A stretch of DNA of 64,000 bases from Dyella psychrodurans (GCF_003363265.1 NZ_QRBF01000001.1:310001-374000), one strand, 5' to 3'; shown: positions 52,839 to 62,956, counted from the first letter of the stretch. Notes: generated by a model not told the origin, from the sequence alone. Numbers and translations are program-made.

Positions 52839-55226
52839 TTAGTTCCTCAGCGGTTTGCCGGTGGTCATCGTGTGAGCGATGCGTGCCTGGGTCTTTTCGG
52901 TCTGCGCCAACTCGACGAAGTGCTTGCGCTCCAGAGCCAGCAGCCATTCCTCGTCGACCAGCGAGCCGCGCTCGATCGCGCCGCCGCACAGCGTGTCGGC
53001 GATGCGCGTGGCGATCGCCACGTCATGCTCGGAGGCGAAGTAGCCGGCCTGCAGATTGGCGAGCGATGCCTTGAACGTCGCGGTGCCGACATCGCCGGCC
53101 ACCGGAATGTTGCGGTCATACAACGGCGCACGCCAGCCGCTTTCAGCGAGCGAGCTTGCCACTTGCTTGGCGACGTACAGCAGTTCGTAAGCGTTGAACA
53201 CCACTACGTCGCTATCGCGCAGCAGACCCGATTGCTTGGCTTCAAGCGCGCTGCCGGAGACCTTGGCCATGGCCACCGTTTCGAACACTTTCTTCAACGA
53301 TTCGAACGGGTCGGTCGGATTCGACTGTGCCGCGCGAACCGCGAGTTCGTGCAGACCGCCACCGGCCGGCAGCAGACCCACGCCCGCTTCGACGAGTCCG
53401 ATGTAGCTTTCCAACGCCGCGACGGTGCGCGCCGAATGCATCTGGAATTCGCAGCCGCCGCCGAGGGCGAGTCCACGCACCGCCGACACCACGGGCACCA
53501 GCGAGTGCTTGATGCGCATGCTGGTGCGCTGGAAGTTGGCGACCATCGCCTTGAAGTCGTCGATCTTGCCGGCCTGCAGCAGGCCGAGCGCGCCCTTGAG
53601 GTCAGCGCCTGCCGAGAACGGTTCGCTGGTCTGCCAGATCACCACCGCCTTGAGCTTCTCCTCGGCGACGCCGATCGCATGCTGGATGCCGTCGAGCACC
53701 TGATCGTTGACCGTGTTCATCTTGGTCTTGAACGAGATGATGCCGACGTTGTCGTCGCCCAGTGTCCACAGGCGGATGCCGTCGTTCTCCCACACCGTCG
53801 TGCCCTGGTCGAATTTCTCGCCGAGGATCGGATCGGGGAACAGCTGACGCTTGTAGACAGGATGCTGCGAACGCGGCTTGTCGGCGTTGGCGGCGGCAGA
53901 GTACGAGCCGTTCTTGCCATGTACGCCGGTACGGCCATCAGTGACCCAGGCCGGCAGCGGCGCCTTGCTCATGGCCTTGCCGGCCGCAATGTCTTCGGCG
54001 ATCCAGCCGGCCACCTGCTGCCAGCCCGCGGCCTGCCAGGTTTCGAACGGACCGAGCTTCCAGCCGTAACCCCAGCGGATGGCGAAGTCGACGTCGCGCG
54101 CGGTGTCGGCAATGTCGGCCAGGTGATAGGCGGTGTAGTGGAAAAGATCGCGGAACGTCGCCCACAGGAACTGCGCCTGCGGATCGCTCGATGCGCGCAG
54201 CTTGCCGAACTTTTCGGCGGGGTCCTTGATGGCGAGGATGGCGGAAACTTCGTCCGAGGCTTTCTGCTCGGACGGGCGGTAGTCGCGCTTGGCGACATCC
54301 AGCACCACGATGTCCTTGCCGGCCTTGCGGTAGAAACCAGCGCCCGTCTTCTGGCCCAGCGCGCCTTGCTCGATCAGTCCGCTCAGCCAGGCCGGTGCCT
54401 TGAAGTATTCGTGCCACGGATCGTTGGCCAGCGTGTCGGCCATGGTCTTGATCACGTGCGCCATGGTGTCCAGGCCCACGACGTCGGCGGTGCGATAGGT
54501 GGCGCTCTTCGGGCGGCCAACAGCCGGGCCGGTCAGCGCGTCGACCGTGTCGAAGCCGAGCTTGAACTGCTCGGTGTGGTACATCGTGGCCAGCATCGAA
54601 AACACGCCGATGCGGTTGCCGATGAAGTTCGGCGTGTCCTTGGCGTAGACCACGCCCTTGCCGACGGTGGTGGTCAGGAAGGCTTCGAGGCCTTCGAGCA
54701 CGCTGGGGTCGGTGAGCCTGGTCGGGATGAGTTCGACCAGGTGCATGTAGCGCGGCGGATTGAAGAAATGCACCCCAGTAAAACGGTGGCGCATCTCTTC
54801 CGGCAGCGCTTCGGCCAGGCCGTTGATCGACAGGCCCGAGGTGTTGCTGGCCAGCACGGCGGTCTTGGAGACGTAGGGAGCGATCTTCTTGTAGAGATCC
54901 AGCTTCCAGTCCATGCGTTCGGCGATGGCCTCGATCACCAGGTCGACGTCCTTCAGGTGCTCCAGGTCATCGTCGTAGTTGGCGGGAATGATCGCGGCGG
55001 CGCGGGTGCTGTCGGCCAGCGGCGCGGGCGAGAGCTTCTTGAGATTCTCGATGGCCTTGAGCGCGATGCCGCTCTTGGGACCTTCTTTCGCGGGCAGGTC
55101 GAACAGCACGGTTTCGACGTTGGCATTGGTCAGGTGCGCGGCGATCTGCGCGCCCATGACGCCGGCACCGAGCACCGCGGCCTTGCGGATGCGTAGTGCC
55201 GACTTCGGTTGAGATGGAGCGGTCAT
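52839..55226 (-). CDS. 3-hydroxyacyl-CoA dehydrogenase / enoyl-CoA hydratase fusion (FadN-like)
   Basis: This 795-residue bifunctional beta-oxidation enzyme has its domains in the reverse order to E. coli FadB. The Rossmann dehydrogenase comes first (KAAVLGAGVMGAQIAAHL, NTSGLSINGLAEALP, TGVHFFNPPRYMHLVELI, KDTPNFIGNRIG). The crotonase part is C-terminal (VVIWQTSEPFSAGADLKGAL, then VRGLALGGGCEFQMHSAR). This order is known from FadN-type proteins of Bacillus and many Proteobacteria. It follows the TetR gene by 87 bases and precedes the thiolase. Confidence 0.93.
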   Translation of the reverse strand: MTAPSQPKSALRIRKAAVLGAGVMGAQIAAHLTNANVETVLFDLPAKEGPKSGIALKAIENLKKLSPAPLADSTRAAAIIPANYDDDLEHLKDVDLVIEAIAERMDWKLDLYKKIAPYVSKTAVLASNTSGLSINGLAEALPEEMRHRFTGVHFFNPPRYMHLVELIPTRLTDPSVLEGLEAFLTTTVGKGVVYAKDTPNFIGNRIGVFSMLATMYHTEQFKLGFDTVDALTGPAVGRPKSATYRTADVVGLDTMAHVIKTMADTLANDPWHEYFKAPAWLSGLIEQGALGQKTGAGFYRKAGKDIVVLDVAKRDYRPSEQKASDEVSAILAIKDPAEKFGKLRASSDPQAQFLWATFRDLFHYTAYHLADIADTARDVDFAIRWGYGWKLGPFETWQAAGWQQVAGWIAEDIAAGKAMSKAPLPAWVTDGRTGVHGKNGSYSAAANADKPRSQHPVYKRQLFPDPILGEKFDQGTTVWENDGIRLWTLGDDNVGIISFKTKMNTVNDQVLDGIQHAIGVAEEKLKAVVIWQTSEPFSAGADLKGALGLLQAGKIDDFKAMVANFQRTSMRIKHSLVPVVSAVRGLALGGGCEFQMHSARTVAALESYIGLVEAGVGLLPAGGGLHELAVRAAQSNPTDPFESLKKVFETVAMAKVSGSALEAKQSGLLRDSDVVVFNAYELLYVAKQVASSLAESGWRAPLYDRNIPVAGDVGTATFKASLANLQAGYFASEHDVAIATRIADTLCGGAIERGSLVDEEWLLALERKHFVELAQTEKTQARIAHTMTTGKPLRN

Positions 55227-55313
55227 TGGCTTCTCCGAGGGTACGAATGCGAAACAGATTGAACGAAGCAGGTTGCAACAGGGGGACGGCCGGGGAGGGC
55301 CGCAACACGAAAA

Positions 55314-55928
55314 TCAGGGGGCGCTCAGGCCGGCGGCTGAAAAGCGGATCAGGTGCGCGGCGGTCTGCTCGCGGTGGGTGGTTTCGCTGACATCGCTTTT
55401 GCGCTGGATGATGCCGAAGCCGGACATGGCATGCGTCAGGGCACCTGTGACGAGGTCGATGCGCCAATACAGCTCTTCCTTGCTGAGATGGGGCAGCAGC
55501 CGGGCGAATTCGGTGGTGAACTGGCGCATGACGTGGCCGTAGTTCTCCGACAGGAACTTGCGCAGGCTGTCGTCGTGCTCGGCAAAGGCCCGCGCCAGCA
55601 CGCGCATGAACAACCCTCCGCCGCCATCGTGCGAGAGGTCCAGGGCAGGGCGGATAAAGGCCGCCAGAATGTCTTCCAGCGTCGTTTCAGGTTGGCCGGC
55701 CACCTGCTTCAAGGCCGCCAATCGGCGGGCGCTGAGCTGGTCCAGGCGGCGTTTGAAGACCTCTTCGACCAGCTTTTCCTTGGAGCCGAAGTGGTAATTC
55801 ACCGCGGCAAGGTTGACGCCGGCGGCGGCGGTCAACTGGCGTAGCGAGGCACCCTCGAACCCACGCTGGGCAAACAGCGCTTCGGCAGAAGTGAGGATGC
55901 GTTCCTTGGTGGAGGCGGAGCTGTTCAC
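55314..55928 (-). CDS. TetR-family regulator of fatty-acid degradation (PsrA/FadR-like by position)
   Basis: The 204-residue protein has the TetR helix-turn-helix at residues 10-55 (KERILTSAEALFAQRGFEGA, LRQLTAAAGVNLAAVNYHFG, KEKLVEEVF). The C-terminal domain is of the CerR/TetR_C type with LARAFAEHDDSLRKFLSEN. It leads the operon with the bifunctional enzyme and the thiolase. Two palindromes in its promoter suggest autoregulation, with an acyl-CoA as the likely ligand by analogy with PsrA. The ligand is inferred. Confidence 0.85.
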   Translation of the reverse strand: MNSSASTKERILTSAEALFAQRGFEGASLRQLTAAAGVNLAAVNYHFGSKEKLVEEVFKRRLDQLSARRLAALKQVAGQPETTLEDILAAFIRPALDLSHDGGGGLFMRVLARAFAEHDDSLRKFLSENYGHVMRQFTTEFARLLPHLSKEELYWRIDLVTGALTHAMSGFGIIQRKSDVSETTHREQTAAHLIRFSAAGLSAP

Positions 55929-55950
55929 GGTGATCGCCCATGGAAGGAAA

Positions 55951-56007
55951 TCAAACGATCGTTTGAGCCTACACGGATGGCCCGGGAACAGTCAAACGGT
56001 CGTTTGG
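55951..56007. promoter_or_regulatory. paired TetR operators
   Basis: TCAAACGATCGTTTGA (55951-55966) is a perfect 16-base palindrome. TCAAACGGTCGTTTGG (55992-56007) matches it at 14 of 16 positions. Their centres are 41 bases apart, about four helical turns, upstream of the tetR gene and about 150-200 bases before the divergent ndk gene. Confidence 0.85.
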
Positions 56008-56156
56008 GAACGCCCTCGGCCGGGGTTGCTTATGGGCTAGAATCTGTCAAACTTTCGTGAGCTAAATCCGCATTTCGTGACGTATTTAGTTCTACATTCG
56101 CTGACAAGCAGTCAGACCGCCCGTCAAAAATAATCCGCATACCCGGAGCAGACCGT

Positions 56157-56582
56157 ATGGCGCTGGAGCGCACCCTTTCCATCATCAAACCCGATGCCGT
56201 TGTCAAAAATGTGGTCGGTGAAATCTATGCACGCTTCGAGAAGGCGGGCCTGAAAGTCGTTGCAGCAAAGATGAAGCATCTTTCGCGTAAAGAGGCGGAA
56301 GGTTTCTACGCGGTGCATCGCGAGCGTCCGTTCTTCAACGCGCTGGTGGAATTCATGATCTCCGGTCCGGTCATGATCCAGGTACTGCAAGGCGACAATG
56401 CGATTCTCAAGAATCGCGAACTGATGGGCGCGACCAATCCGAAGGATGCCGCCAAGGGCACGATCCGCGCCGACTTCGCCGACTCGATCGATGCGAATGC
56501 CGTGCACGGTTCGGACGCTGCCGAAACGGCCGCGGTCGAAATCGCCTATTTCTTCGCTGCAACCGAAGTGTTTCCGCGCTGA
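56157..56582 (+). CDS. ndk: nucleoside diphosphate kinase Ndk
   Basis: It balances nucleoside triphosphate pools. The 141-residue protein matches the family throughout: [54 protein letters not shown], and NAVHGSDA with the phosphorylated histidine. A GGAG ribosome site lies before the ATG. It precedes rlmN by five bases and is the likely head of this run. The ndk-rlmN-pilW-rodZ order is common in Gammaproteobacteria. Confidence 0.97.
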   Translation: MALERTLSIIKPDAVVKNVVGEIYARFEKAGLKVVAAKMKHLSRKEAEGFYAVHRERPFFNALVEFMISGPVMIQVLQGDNAILKNRELMGATNPKDAAKGTIRADFADSIDANAVHGSDAAETAAVEIAYFFAATEVFPR

Positions 56583-56587
56583 GAGAT

Positions 56588-57715
56588 GTGACGCCAGTGA
56601 GCCAGGTGGAAAAAGTCAATCTGCTCGACTTCGATCGCCAGGGTCTGCGCGAGTTTTTCGCGCAGCTGGGCGAGAAGCCGTATCGCGCCGAGCAGGTGAT
56701 GAAGTGGATCTACCACCACCTGGAAGACAACTTCGAAAACATGACCGACGTGGGCAAGGCGCTTCGAGCAAAACTCGAGGCGTCCTGCTATATCGGCCCG
56801 CCGAAGACCATGTTCGAGAAGGGCGCTGCCGACGGCACGCACAAGTGGTTGCTCGGCATGGACGGCGGCAACGCTATTGAAGCGGTGTACATTCCCGAGC
56901 CCACCCGCGGCACCTTGTGCGTGTCCTCGCAAGTGGGCTGCGGCCTGAATTGCCAGTTCTGTTCGACGGCCACCCAAGGCTTCAACCGCAATCTGGCGAC
57001 GTCGGAAATCATCGGCCAGATGTGGGTGGCCGCGAAGTATCTGGGCAACGTCACGCATCAGAATCGCCGCATCACCAACGTGGTGATGATGGGCATGGGC
57101 GAGCCGCTGCTGAATTTCGACAACGTCGTGAAGGCGATGAGCCTGATGCGCGACGATCTCGGTTTCGGCCTTGCGTCCAAGCGCGTTACGTTGTCGACGG
57201 CCGGTCTCGTACCGATGATCGACAAGTTGTCCGAAAGCATCGACGTGTCGCTTGCCGTGTCGCTGCATGCGGCCAACGATGAATTGCGCACGGAGCTGGT
57301 GCCGCTCAACAAGCGTTATCCGATCGCCGAACTGATGGACGCGTGCCAGCGCTGGATCGCGCGCAAGCCGCGTACCTCGATCACCTTCGAATACACGCTG
57401 ATGAAAGGCGTGAACGATCAGCCGGAGCACGCGCGCCAGCTGATCAAGCTGATGCGCCGCCTGCCGACCTGCAAGGTCAATCTGATCCCGTTCAATCCGT
57501 TCCCCGGCACGCGCTTCGAGCGTTCCGAGCCGGACGTGATCCGCTCATTCCAGACGCAGCTGCTCAACGCAAACATCCTGACCATGCTGCGCCGCACCCG
57601 CGGCGACGATATCGATGCCGCCTGCGGCCAGCTGAAAGGGCAGGTGCTCGATCGCACGCGTCGCCAGGCCGAATTCCGCAAACGTCTGGACGAGGATGCA
57701 GCTCATGCGGCGTGA
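56588..57715 (+). CDS. rlmN: dual-specificity RNA methyltransferase RlmN
   Basis: This radical-SAM enzyme methylates C2 of A2503 in 23S rRNA and A37 of some tRNAs. The 375-residue protein has the cluster motif CGLNCQFC (CX3CX2C) near residue 120 and the HhH-like N-terminus ([20 protein letters not shown]). [14 protein letters not shown] follows, and the C-terminal catalytic Cys is in [12 protein letters not shown] 56588 is taken as start; a GTG three codons later is possible. It overlaps pilW. Confidence 0.95.
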   Translation: MTPVSQVEKVNLLDFDRQGLREFFAQLGEKPYRAEQVMKWIYHHLEDNFENMTDVGKALRAKLEASCYIGPPKTMFEKGAADGTHKWLLGMDGGNAIEAVYIPEPTRGTLCVSSQVGCGLNCQFCSTATQGFNRNLATSEIIGQMWVAAKYLGNVTHQNRRITNVVMMGMGEPLLNFDNVVKAMSLMRDDLGFGLASKRVTLSTAGLVPMIDKLSESIDVSLAVSLHAANDELRTELVPLNKRYPIAELMDACQRWIARKPRTSITFEYTLMKGVNDQPEHARQLIKLMRRLPTCKVNLIPFNPFPGTRFERSEPDVIRSFQTQLLNANILTMLRRTRGDDIDAACGQLKGQVLDRTRRQAEFRKRLDEDAAHAA

Positions 57716-58499
57716 TCGTATTTTGCTTGGCATCAGCATGGCCGTATTGATTGCGGGCTGCACCAAGACGGATATGGTCGTGCCGCAGGCGCCGACGCCC
57801 AAGCTTCCGGAAGAAACCCGGGCGCAAAAGGCGGAAAGCGCCGCCAAGGTGCATACCAGCCTTGCCCAACATTACGTCGAAATCGGCGATTTGAAGGGGG
57901 CGCTCGAAAAGGTCAAGCTGGCGGTGAATGACGACCCAACGTACGTGCCTGCGCAGACCGTGATGGCGTACATCTACGAGCGCATCAACGACATGCCCAA
58001 TGCGGAGATCCACTATCGCAAGGCGGTCGAGCTGGCGCCAACCAAGGGCGATACCAACAACAACCTGGGCGCGTTTTTGTGCCGCGACAACAAGGTTCGG
58101 GAGTCCTTTGCGTATTTCACCAAGGCGCTCGCCGATCCTTTCTACGCGACGCCCGACGTCGCCCTGGACAACCAGGGCGTCTGCCAGCTGAAGTTGAACG
58201 ATCGCGTCGGTGCCGAAGCCAGTTTCCGCAGTGCCGTCGAACGCAATCCGAACAATGCAAGCGCGTTGCTGGAACTTTCCAACGTGCTCTATCTCAAGAA
58301 CGACTACTTCCACGCCAGCGCTTATTTGCAGCGCTTCGACGCGGTTGGCCAACCCAGCCCGGATTCGCTCAAGCTGGGCTATGACATCGAAACCCGCCTG
58401 GGCGACAAGGATGCCGCTCAAACTTACAGCAAACGGCTAATGGACCAGTTCCCGGATTCGGAACAGGCCCAGGCCCTCAATCAAACCGCACGCCCATGA
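57705..58499 (+). CDS. pilW: type IV pilus biogenesis/stability lipoprotein PilW (PilF)
   Basis: The 264-residue protein has a lipoprotein signal ending LIAGC and about six tetratricopeptide repeats ([60 protein letters not shown]). Family members pilot the PilQ secretin to the outer membrane. I chose ATG 57705, which has GAGG at proper distance; ATG 57696 is three codons upstream. The gene overlaps rlmN at the front and rodZ at the end. Confidence 0.92.
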   Translation: MRRDRILLGISMAVLIAGCTKTDMVVPQAPTPKLPEETRAQKAESAAKVHTSLAQHYVEIGDLKGALEKVKLAVNDDPTYVPAQTVMAYIYERINDMPNAEIHYRKAVELAPTKGDTNNNLGAFLCRDNKVRESFAYFTKALADPFYATPDVALDNQGVCQLKLNDRVGAEASFRSAVERNPNNASALLELSNVLYLKNDYFHASAYLQRFDAVGQPSPDSLKLGYDIETRLGDKDAAQTYSKRLMDQFPDSEQAQALNQTARP

Positions 58500-59542
58500 T
58501 TTCCGAGCAGTCCAATCCGGCAGGCCAGGAGGAAAAATCCTCTCATGCGTCCGCCACGACCGCAGTGAACATGGATCAGAACACTGCCGAATTCCGCTTC
58601 AACGAAGCTCCCGGCTTCGGCTCGCGCCTGCGCGCAGCCCGCGAGGCACGCGGCCTGGATGTGGAGACCTGCGGCCACGCGTTGCGCCTGCCTGTAAAGG
58701 TATTGCGCCAGCTCGAGGGCGACGAGCTCCAAAGCATCGACTACCAGGTCTATTTGAGCGGCTATATCCGCAAGTACGCGCGCTATCTCGAGATCGACGA
58801 ATCGGAGATCGAAACGGCGGTCGCCCGACTGAAGCCTGCACAGCCGCCACTGGTGGCTACCGGAGGGGTTTCACACTCGCGTTATCTGCTTGATCGCTAT
58901 GCCACGGCTGCCACCTATGTGGTGTTGACCCTGGTCATCGCCGTGCCCACGGTGTGGCTCGGCATGCGCGGCACCTTGACGCACGACATGAGCCATCTGG
59001 CGCCTCTCGACGCGACACCCGTCGCGCAACAGGACGCCCGGCCGCCAGCGGTTCCGGCTTCTTCGAGCAGTACGGCGAAAGCACCCGTCAACGTTGCCGA
59101 GAACGTGGCGCAGGCCGCCGCTCCAGTGCCCGCTCCGGCGTCTTCCGCACAGCGTTCCGCCGACCAGCAGCCGTTGCTTGCCTCGATGGTGCCCGTGCCC
59201 AACCTTGACGCGGATGCGAATGTTGCGCCGTCACCCGGCAACCATCCTCCGGCGGCCTCGGTTGGCGACGGCGGCCACACGCTGACGCTCGCCCTGTCCA
59301 ACAGCAGTTGGGTGGAGGTCACCGGCAAGGACGGTTCACGTCTTGAATATGGCTTGCTGCCGGCAGGAACAGTCAAAACCTATCGCAGCGATCAACCGCT
59401 TGAAGTGCGCATCGGCAACGCCACCGGTGCCGAGGTCAACCTCGACGGCCAGCCGATGACGCTGGATCCGTATCGGCACTCGAACGTGGCGCATTTCCGC
59501 GTCGATATCCAGGATGGCAAGGCAGCTCCGGCCGGCGCCTGA
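58496..59542 (+). CDS. rodZ: RodZ-like cytoskeletal/HTH protein
   Basis: The 348-residue protein has an N-terminal helix-turn-helix of RodZ type (GSRLRAAREARGLDVETCGH, LPVKVLRQLEGDEL, YLSGYIRKYARYLEID). One membrane helix lies near residues 138-160 (TAATYVVLTLVIAVPTVWLG). An alanine/proline linker and a periplasmic DUF4115 domain (LTLALSNSSWVEVTGKDGS, PLEVRIGNATGAEVNLDG) follow. RodZ links MreB to the cell-wall machinery in rod-shaped cells. Its start overlaps the pilW stop as ATGA. Confidence 0.92.
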   Translation: MISEQSNPAGQEEKSSHASATTAVNMDQNTAEFRFNEAPGFGSRLRAAREARGLDVETCGHALRLPVKVLRQLEGDELQSIDYQVYLSGYIRKYARYLEIDESEIETAVARLKPAQPPLVATGGVSHSRYLLDRYATAATYVVLTLVIAVPTVWLGMRGTLTHDMSHLAPLDATPVAQQDARPPAVPASSSSTAKAPVNVAENVAQAAAPVPAPASSAQRSADQQPLLASMVPVPNLDADANVAPSPGNHPPAASVGDGGHTLTLALSNSSWVEVTGKDGSRLEYGLLPAGTVKTYRSDQPLEVRIGNATGAEVNLDGQPMTLDPYRHSNVAHFRVDIQDGKAAPAGA

Positions 59543-59693
59543 CCGCAGGTTCGGCGTTCCTCGATCATCCTGATCGGTTATGCTTGCGCATTGTCCGCCC
59601 GCAAGGCGGGCGATGCCGGCTGCCGCCGGATAGCGGTGGCTCTCGAACACCCCCTCTGGCGCCCGCGGCGTCATTTCGCGACACGGTGATTGC

Positions 59694-60344
59694 ATGGCAT
59701 TTGATGCTTACGACGACTACGAACAAAGCGAACGCGTACAAAAATGGCTCAAGCAGAACGGCCTGTCGATCGTCGTGGGCGTCGTCATCGGATTGATCGG
59801 TATTTTCGGTGTTCAACAGTGGCGCAACCATAAGGCCGCGCACCAGGCTGCCGCCTCGGAGCTCTATCAGGAACTGCAGCCGCTCCTGGACACCGGCAAC
59901 ACCAACGGGGTCGACGTCATCATGCAGCATTTGATGAGCGACTACGCCGATACGCCTTACGCGATGTTCGCCGTGAGCGACCGTGCTCGCCGGCAAGTGG
60001 AAGCCAAGCAATTCGACAAGGCGGTGGAATCCCTCGACTGGGCCGAGCAGCACGCGTCGAGTCCGGCATTGAAGGCGCTGGTGGATCTGCGAATTGCCCG
60101 CATACAGCTCGCCCAGGGGCACGCGCAGGACGCCTTGAGCGTGCTCGATCGCATCCCGGCCGGCAGCTATGCCGTCGTCGGCCAGGAACTACGCGGCGAT
60201 GCGCTGGTCAAGCTTGGACGGCGCGATGAAGCCTTGAAGGCCTATCAGGCGGCCGTGAAGGCGATGGGCCCGCAGGCCTCAGCGAGCAATGAAGTGCAAA
60301 TGAAAATCGACGATCTGGCCACGGCCGGGAAGCAGGGTGCATGA
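59694..60344 (+). CDS. yfgM: YfgM family protein (SecYEG ancillary, TPR)
   Basis: The 216-residue protein starts MAFDAYDDYEQSERVQKWLK, followed by one membrane helix near 22-42 (NGLSIVVGVVIGLIGIFGVQ) and a TPR-like periplasmic part (DKAVESLDWAEQHASSPALK). In E. coli YfgM binds the SecYEG translocon and PpiD. In E. coli ispG and hisS lie between rodZ and yfgM; here only 151 bases do. It overlaps bamB. Confidence 0.92.
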   Translation: MAFDAYDDYEQSERVQKWLKQNGLSIVVGVVIGLIGIFGVQQWRNHKAAHQAAASELYQELQPLLDTGNTNGVDVIMQHLMSDYADTPYAMFAVSDRARRQVEAKQFDKAVESLDWAEQHASSPALKALVDLRIARIQLAQGHAQDALSVLDRIPAGSYAVVGQELRGDALVKLGRRDEALKAYQAAVKAMGPQASASNEVQMKIDDLATAGKQGA

Positions 60345-61540
60345 AACGTTTTTGGCTGATCGTATTGACTGGTTCGCTGGTGGCTCTCGCAGGCTGCCAC
60401 TCTTTCAAGAAAGAAAACATCCAGCCGCCGACCCCGCTGGCGAAGGATTTCAAGCCCACCGTCCAGGTGACCAGGGTGTGGAAGACGCGTGTCGGCCATG
60501 GCGCTGGCATGAGCGGCGTCCGCATGCAGCCGACGATCGTCGACGGCGTTTTGTATATCGCCAGCACCGATGGTGCCATCGAAGCGTTCGATGCGGCCAG
60601 CGGCAAGCAGCTGTGGGAAAAGAAGACACGCACGCACGGCTGGTTTGGCTGGGGCGATAGCAAGCGTCCCGATGCGTTCTATTCGGGCGGTCCGGCCGTG
60701 GCGGGCGATCTGCTTGCCATCGGTACGCTGGACGGTCATGTGTACGGCCTCAACGCCAAAGATGGCAGCCAGCGCTGGATGATCGCGCTGCCGTCGGAAG
60801 TCATCGACTCACCGACGATTTCCGGGCAGCTCACCATCGTGCGCACGCAGGATGGTCGTGTCTACGGTCTGGACAGCAATACCGGCGACCGTCGCTGGGT
60901 GAACGATCAAGGCAACGTGCCGCTGCTCAGCCTTCGCGGCAACGGGCCGCTGCTGGTGGCCAACGGCGTGGTGTTCTTCGGCAGCGACGACGGCAAGTTG
61001 ATGGCGCTGCGCCTCGATAGCGGCGACAAGCTTTGGGAACAGAAGCTTTCCACCGGCGAAGGCCGCACCGATATCGAACGCATGAACGATGCCGACGGCA
61101 GCGTTCTGCTTGATGGCACCAACCTGTACGCAGCGGCCTATCACGGCAACCTGACGGCGTTGGATGGTCCCAGCGGTCATCCGATGTGGGCTCGTCCGTT
61201 CTCCACCTATACCTCGCTGGCGGCTAATGGCAACAGCCTCTTGGCGGTCAACGACGACTCCCAGGTGTGGGCGTTCGACAAGAGCAGCGGTGCCGACATG
61301 TGGAAGCAGGACGGCCTGAAATACCGTTGGCTGACGGGACCGGCCGTGCAGGGCGACTACGTGGTGGTCGGCGATATCGAGGGCTATGTGCACTGGCTTC
61401 AGATCGGCGATGGTGCGTTGGCCGCGCGTGAGCGCATTTCCAAGAAAGCCATCCGCGGACAGCCCGTGGTCGCCGGTGACCTGGTGTACGTCGTCGACGT
61501 AGAGGGCCATTTGGCCGCCTATCGCCTCGGCGCGAAATAA
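60341..61540 (+). CDS. bamB: outer membrane protein assembly factor BamB
   Basis: BamB is the eight-bladed beta-propeller lipoprotein of the BAM complex. The 399-residue protein has a signal ending VALAGC (lipidated Cys19). Its blades repeat motifs such as VDGVLYIASTDGAIEAFDAA, LDGHVYGLNAKDGSQRWM and GDYVVVGDIEGYVHWLQI. The YfgM-BamB-Der order is the same as in E. coli. Its start overlaps yfgM by four bases. Confidence 0.96.
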   Translation: MKRFWLIVLTGSLVALAGCHSFKKENIQPPTPLAKDFKPTVQVTRVWKTRVGHGAGMSGVRMQPTIVDGVLYIASTDGAIEAFDAASGKQLWEKKTRTHGWFGWGDSKRPDAFYSGGPAVAGDLLAIGTLDGHVYGLNAKDGSQRWMIALPSEVIDSPTISGQLTIVRTQDGRVYGLDSNTGDRRWVNDQGNVPLLSLRGNGPLLVANGVVFFGSDDGKLMALRLDSGDKLWEQKLSTGEGRTDIERMNDADGSVLLDGTNLYAAAYHGNLTALDGPSGHPMWARPFSTYTSLAANGNSLLAVNDDSQVWAFDKSSGADMWKQDGLKYRWLTGPAVQGDYVVVGDIEGYVHWLQIGDGALAARERISKKAIRGQPVVAGDLVYVVDVEGHLAAYRLGAK

Positions 61541-61558
61541 TTTCTGGAACCATGATTC

Positions 61559-62956
61559 GTGCTGCCCGTCATCGCCCTGGTCGGTCGTCCCAACGTCGGT
61601 AAATCGACCCTTTTCAATGCGCTGACGCGTAGCCGCGACGCCCTGGTAGCCGACATGCCGGGCGTCACCCGTGATCGTCATTACGGCGTGTGCCGCATCG
61701 GCTCACGTCCGTTCGTGGTGGTCGACACCGGCGGCCTATCCGGTGTCGACGAAGGCATCGATGCACTCACTGCGCAACAGGTGCGTCTCGCCATCGACGA
61801 GGCGCAAGTGTTGGTGTTCGTCGTGGATGCGCGCGATGGTCTGCTGCCACAGGATCGCAGCATCCTCGACGAGCTTCGCCGCAGCGGCAAGCCGATCATC
61901 GCAGCCGTCAACAAGACCGATGGTCTGGACGAACAGAACGCGATGGCGGAATTCGCCGTGTTCGGTATTGCCCAGACCTTGCCGCTCGCCGCTGCACACA
62001 ACCGCGGCACCGAGGATCTGATTGCCTGCGCATTGCCGCTGTTGCCGGAAGACACTCACGAAGAGTTGTCGCCGGAAGAAGCAGACAGCATTCGCGTCGC
62101 CATCGTCGGCCGCCCCAATGCAGGCAAATCGACGCTGATCAATCGCCTGCTCGGCGAGGATCGCCTGATCGTTTCCGACGTCGCCGGCACCACGCGCGAC
62201 CCGATTCGCGTACCGCTGGAACGCGATGGCAAACGCTACACGCTGATCGACACCGCGGGCGTACGACGCAGGGCGCGCGTCGAAGAAGTCGTCGAGAAGT
62301 TCAGCGTCATCAAGACGCTGCAATCCATGGCGGCGGCGCAGGTCGTCGTGGTGATGATCGACGCTCGCGAGAATCTCGCCGATCAGGACCTTACGCTGAT
62401 CGGTCACGCGCTCGACGAGGGCAGGGCGCTGGTCATTGCCGTCAACAAGTGGGACGGCATGGATACCTACCAGCGCGAACAATGCCAGCGCGCGCTCGAA
62501 CGCCGGCTTGTCTTCGTCGACTGGGCCAAGCAAGTATTCATTTCTGCGCTGCACGGCTCTGGTTTGCGCGAACTGATGCGCGCCATCGTGCGCGCACATG
62601 CTGCTGCCACACGCGAGCTCGGTTCGTCGGATCTCACCAAGACGCTCGAACGTGCTTACGAAAGTTATCAGCCGCCGCTGGTACGCGGGCACGCGCCGAA
62701 ACTGCGCTTCGCTCATCCGGGCGGTAGCAATCCGCCGACCATCGTCATTCACGGCAGCCGCACCAAGCACATCGCGCCAGCCTATCAGCGCTATTTGGAA
62801 AACTTCTTCCGCAAGCGCTATAAGCTGGAGGGAACGCCGGTCCGTATTGTGTTCCGCGACGGCGACAACCCTTTTGCGGGCAAAAGGAATGTGCTTACCG
62901 AGGGGCAGCAGCGCAAGCGCCAGCGCATGATCCGTGAAATGAAACGGCGCAAATAA
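61559..62956 (+). CDS. der: ribosome biogenesis GTPase Der (EngA)
   Basis: Der has two tandem GTPase domains and acts in 50S subunit maturation. G-domain 1 begins VALVGRPNVGKSTLFNALT near residue 5 and continues DTGG and NKTD. G-domain 2 begins VAIVGRPNAGKSTLINRLLG near residue 180, then DTAGVRRRARVEE and NKWDG. The KH-like C-terminal domain ends with GQQRKRQRMIREMKRRK. The start is GTG 61559, 18 bases after bamB. The 465-residue length is normal. Confidence 0.97.
   Translation: MLPVIALVGRPNVGKSTLFNALTRSRDALVADMPGVTRDRHYGVCRIGSRPFVVVDTGGLSGVDEGIDALTAQQVRLAIDEAQVLVFVVDARDGLLPQDRSILDELRRSGKPIIAAVNKTDGLDEQNAMAEFAVFGIAQTLPLAAAHNRGTEDLIACALPLLPEDTHEELSPEEADSIRVAIVGRPNAGKSTLINRLLGEDRLIVSDVAGTTRDPIRVPLERDGKRYTLIDTAGVRRRARVEEVVEKFSVIKTLQSMAAAQVVVVMIDARENLADQDLTLIGHALDEGRALVIAVNKWDGMDTYQREQCQRALERRLVFVDWAKQVFISALHGSGLRELMRAIVRAHAAATRELGSSDLTKTLERAYESYQPPLVRGHAPKLRFAHPGGSNPPTIVIHGSRTKHIAPAYQRYLENFFRKRYKLEGTPVRIVFRDGDNPFAGKRNVLTEGQQRKRQRMIREMKRRK

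Noticed and set aside
52872-55196. 774-codon frame antisense to the FadN-like gene
   Set aside because: Shadow of the real gene; no start context, no motif and implausible composition.
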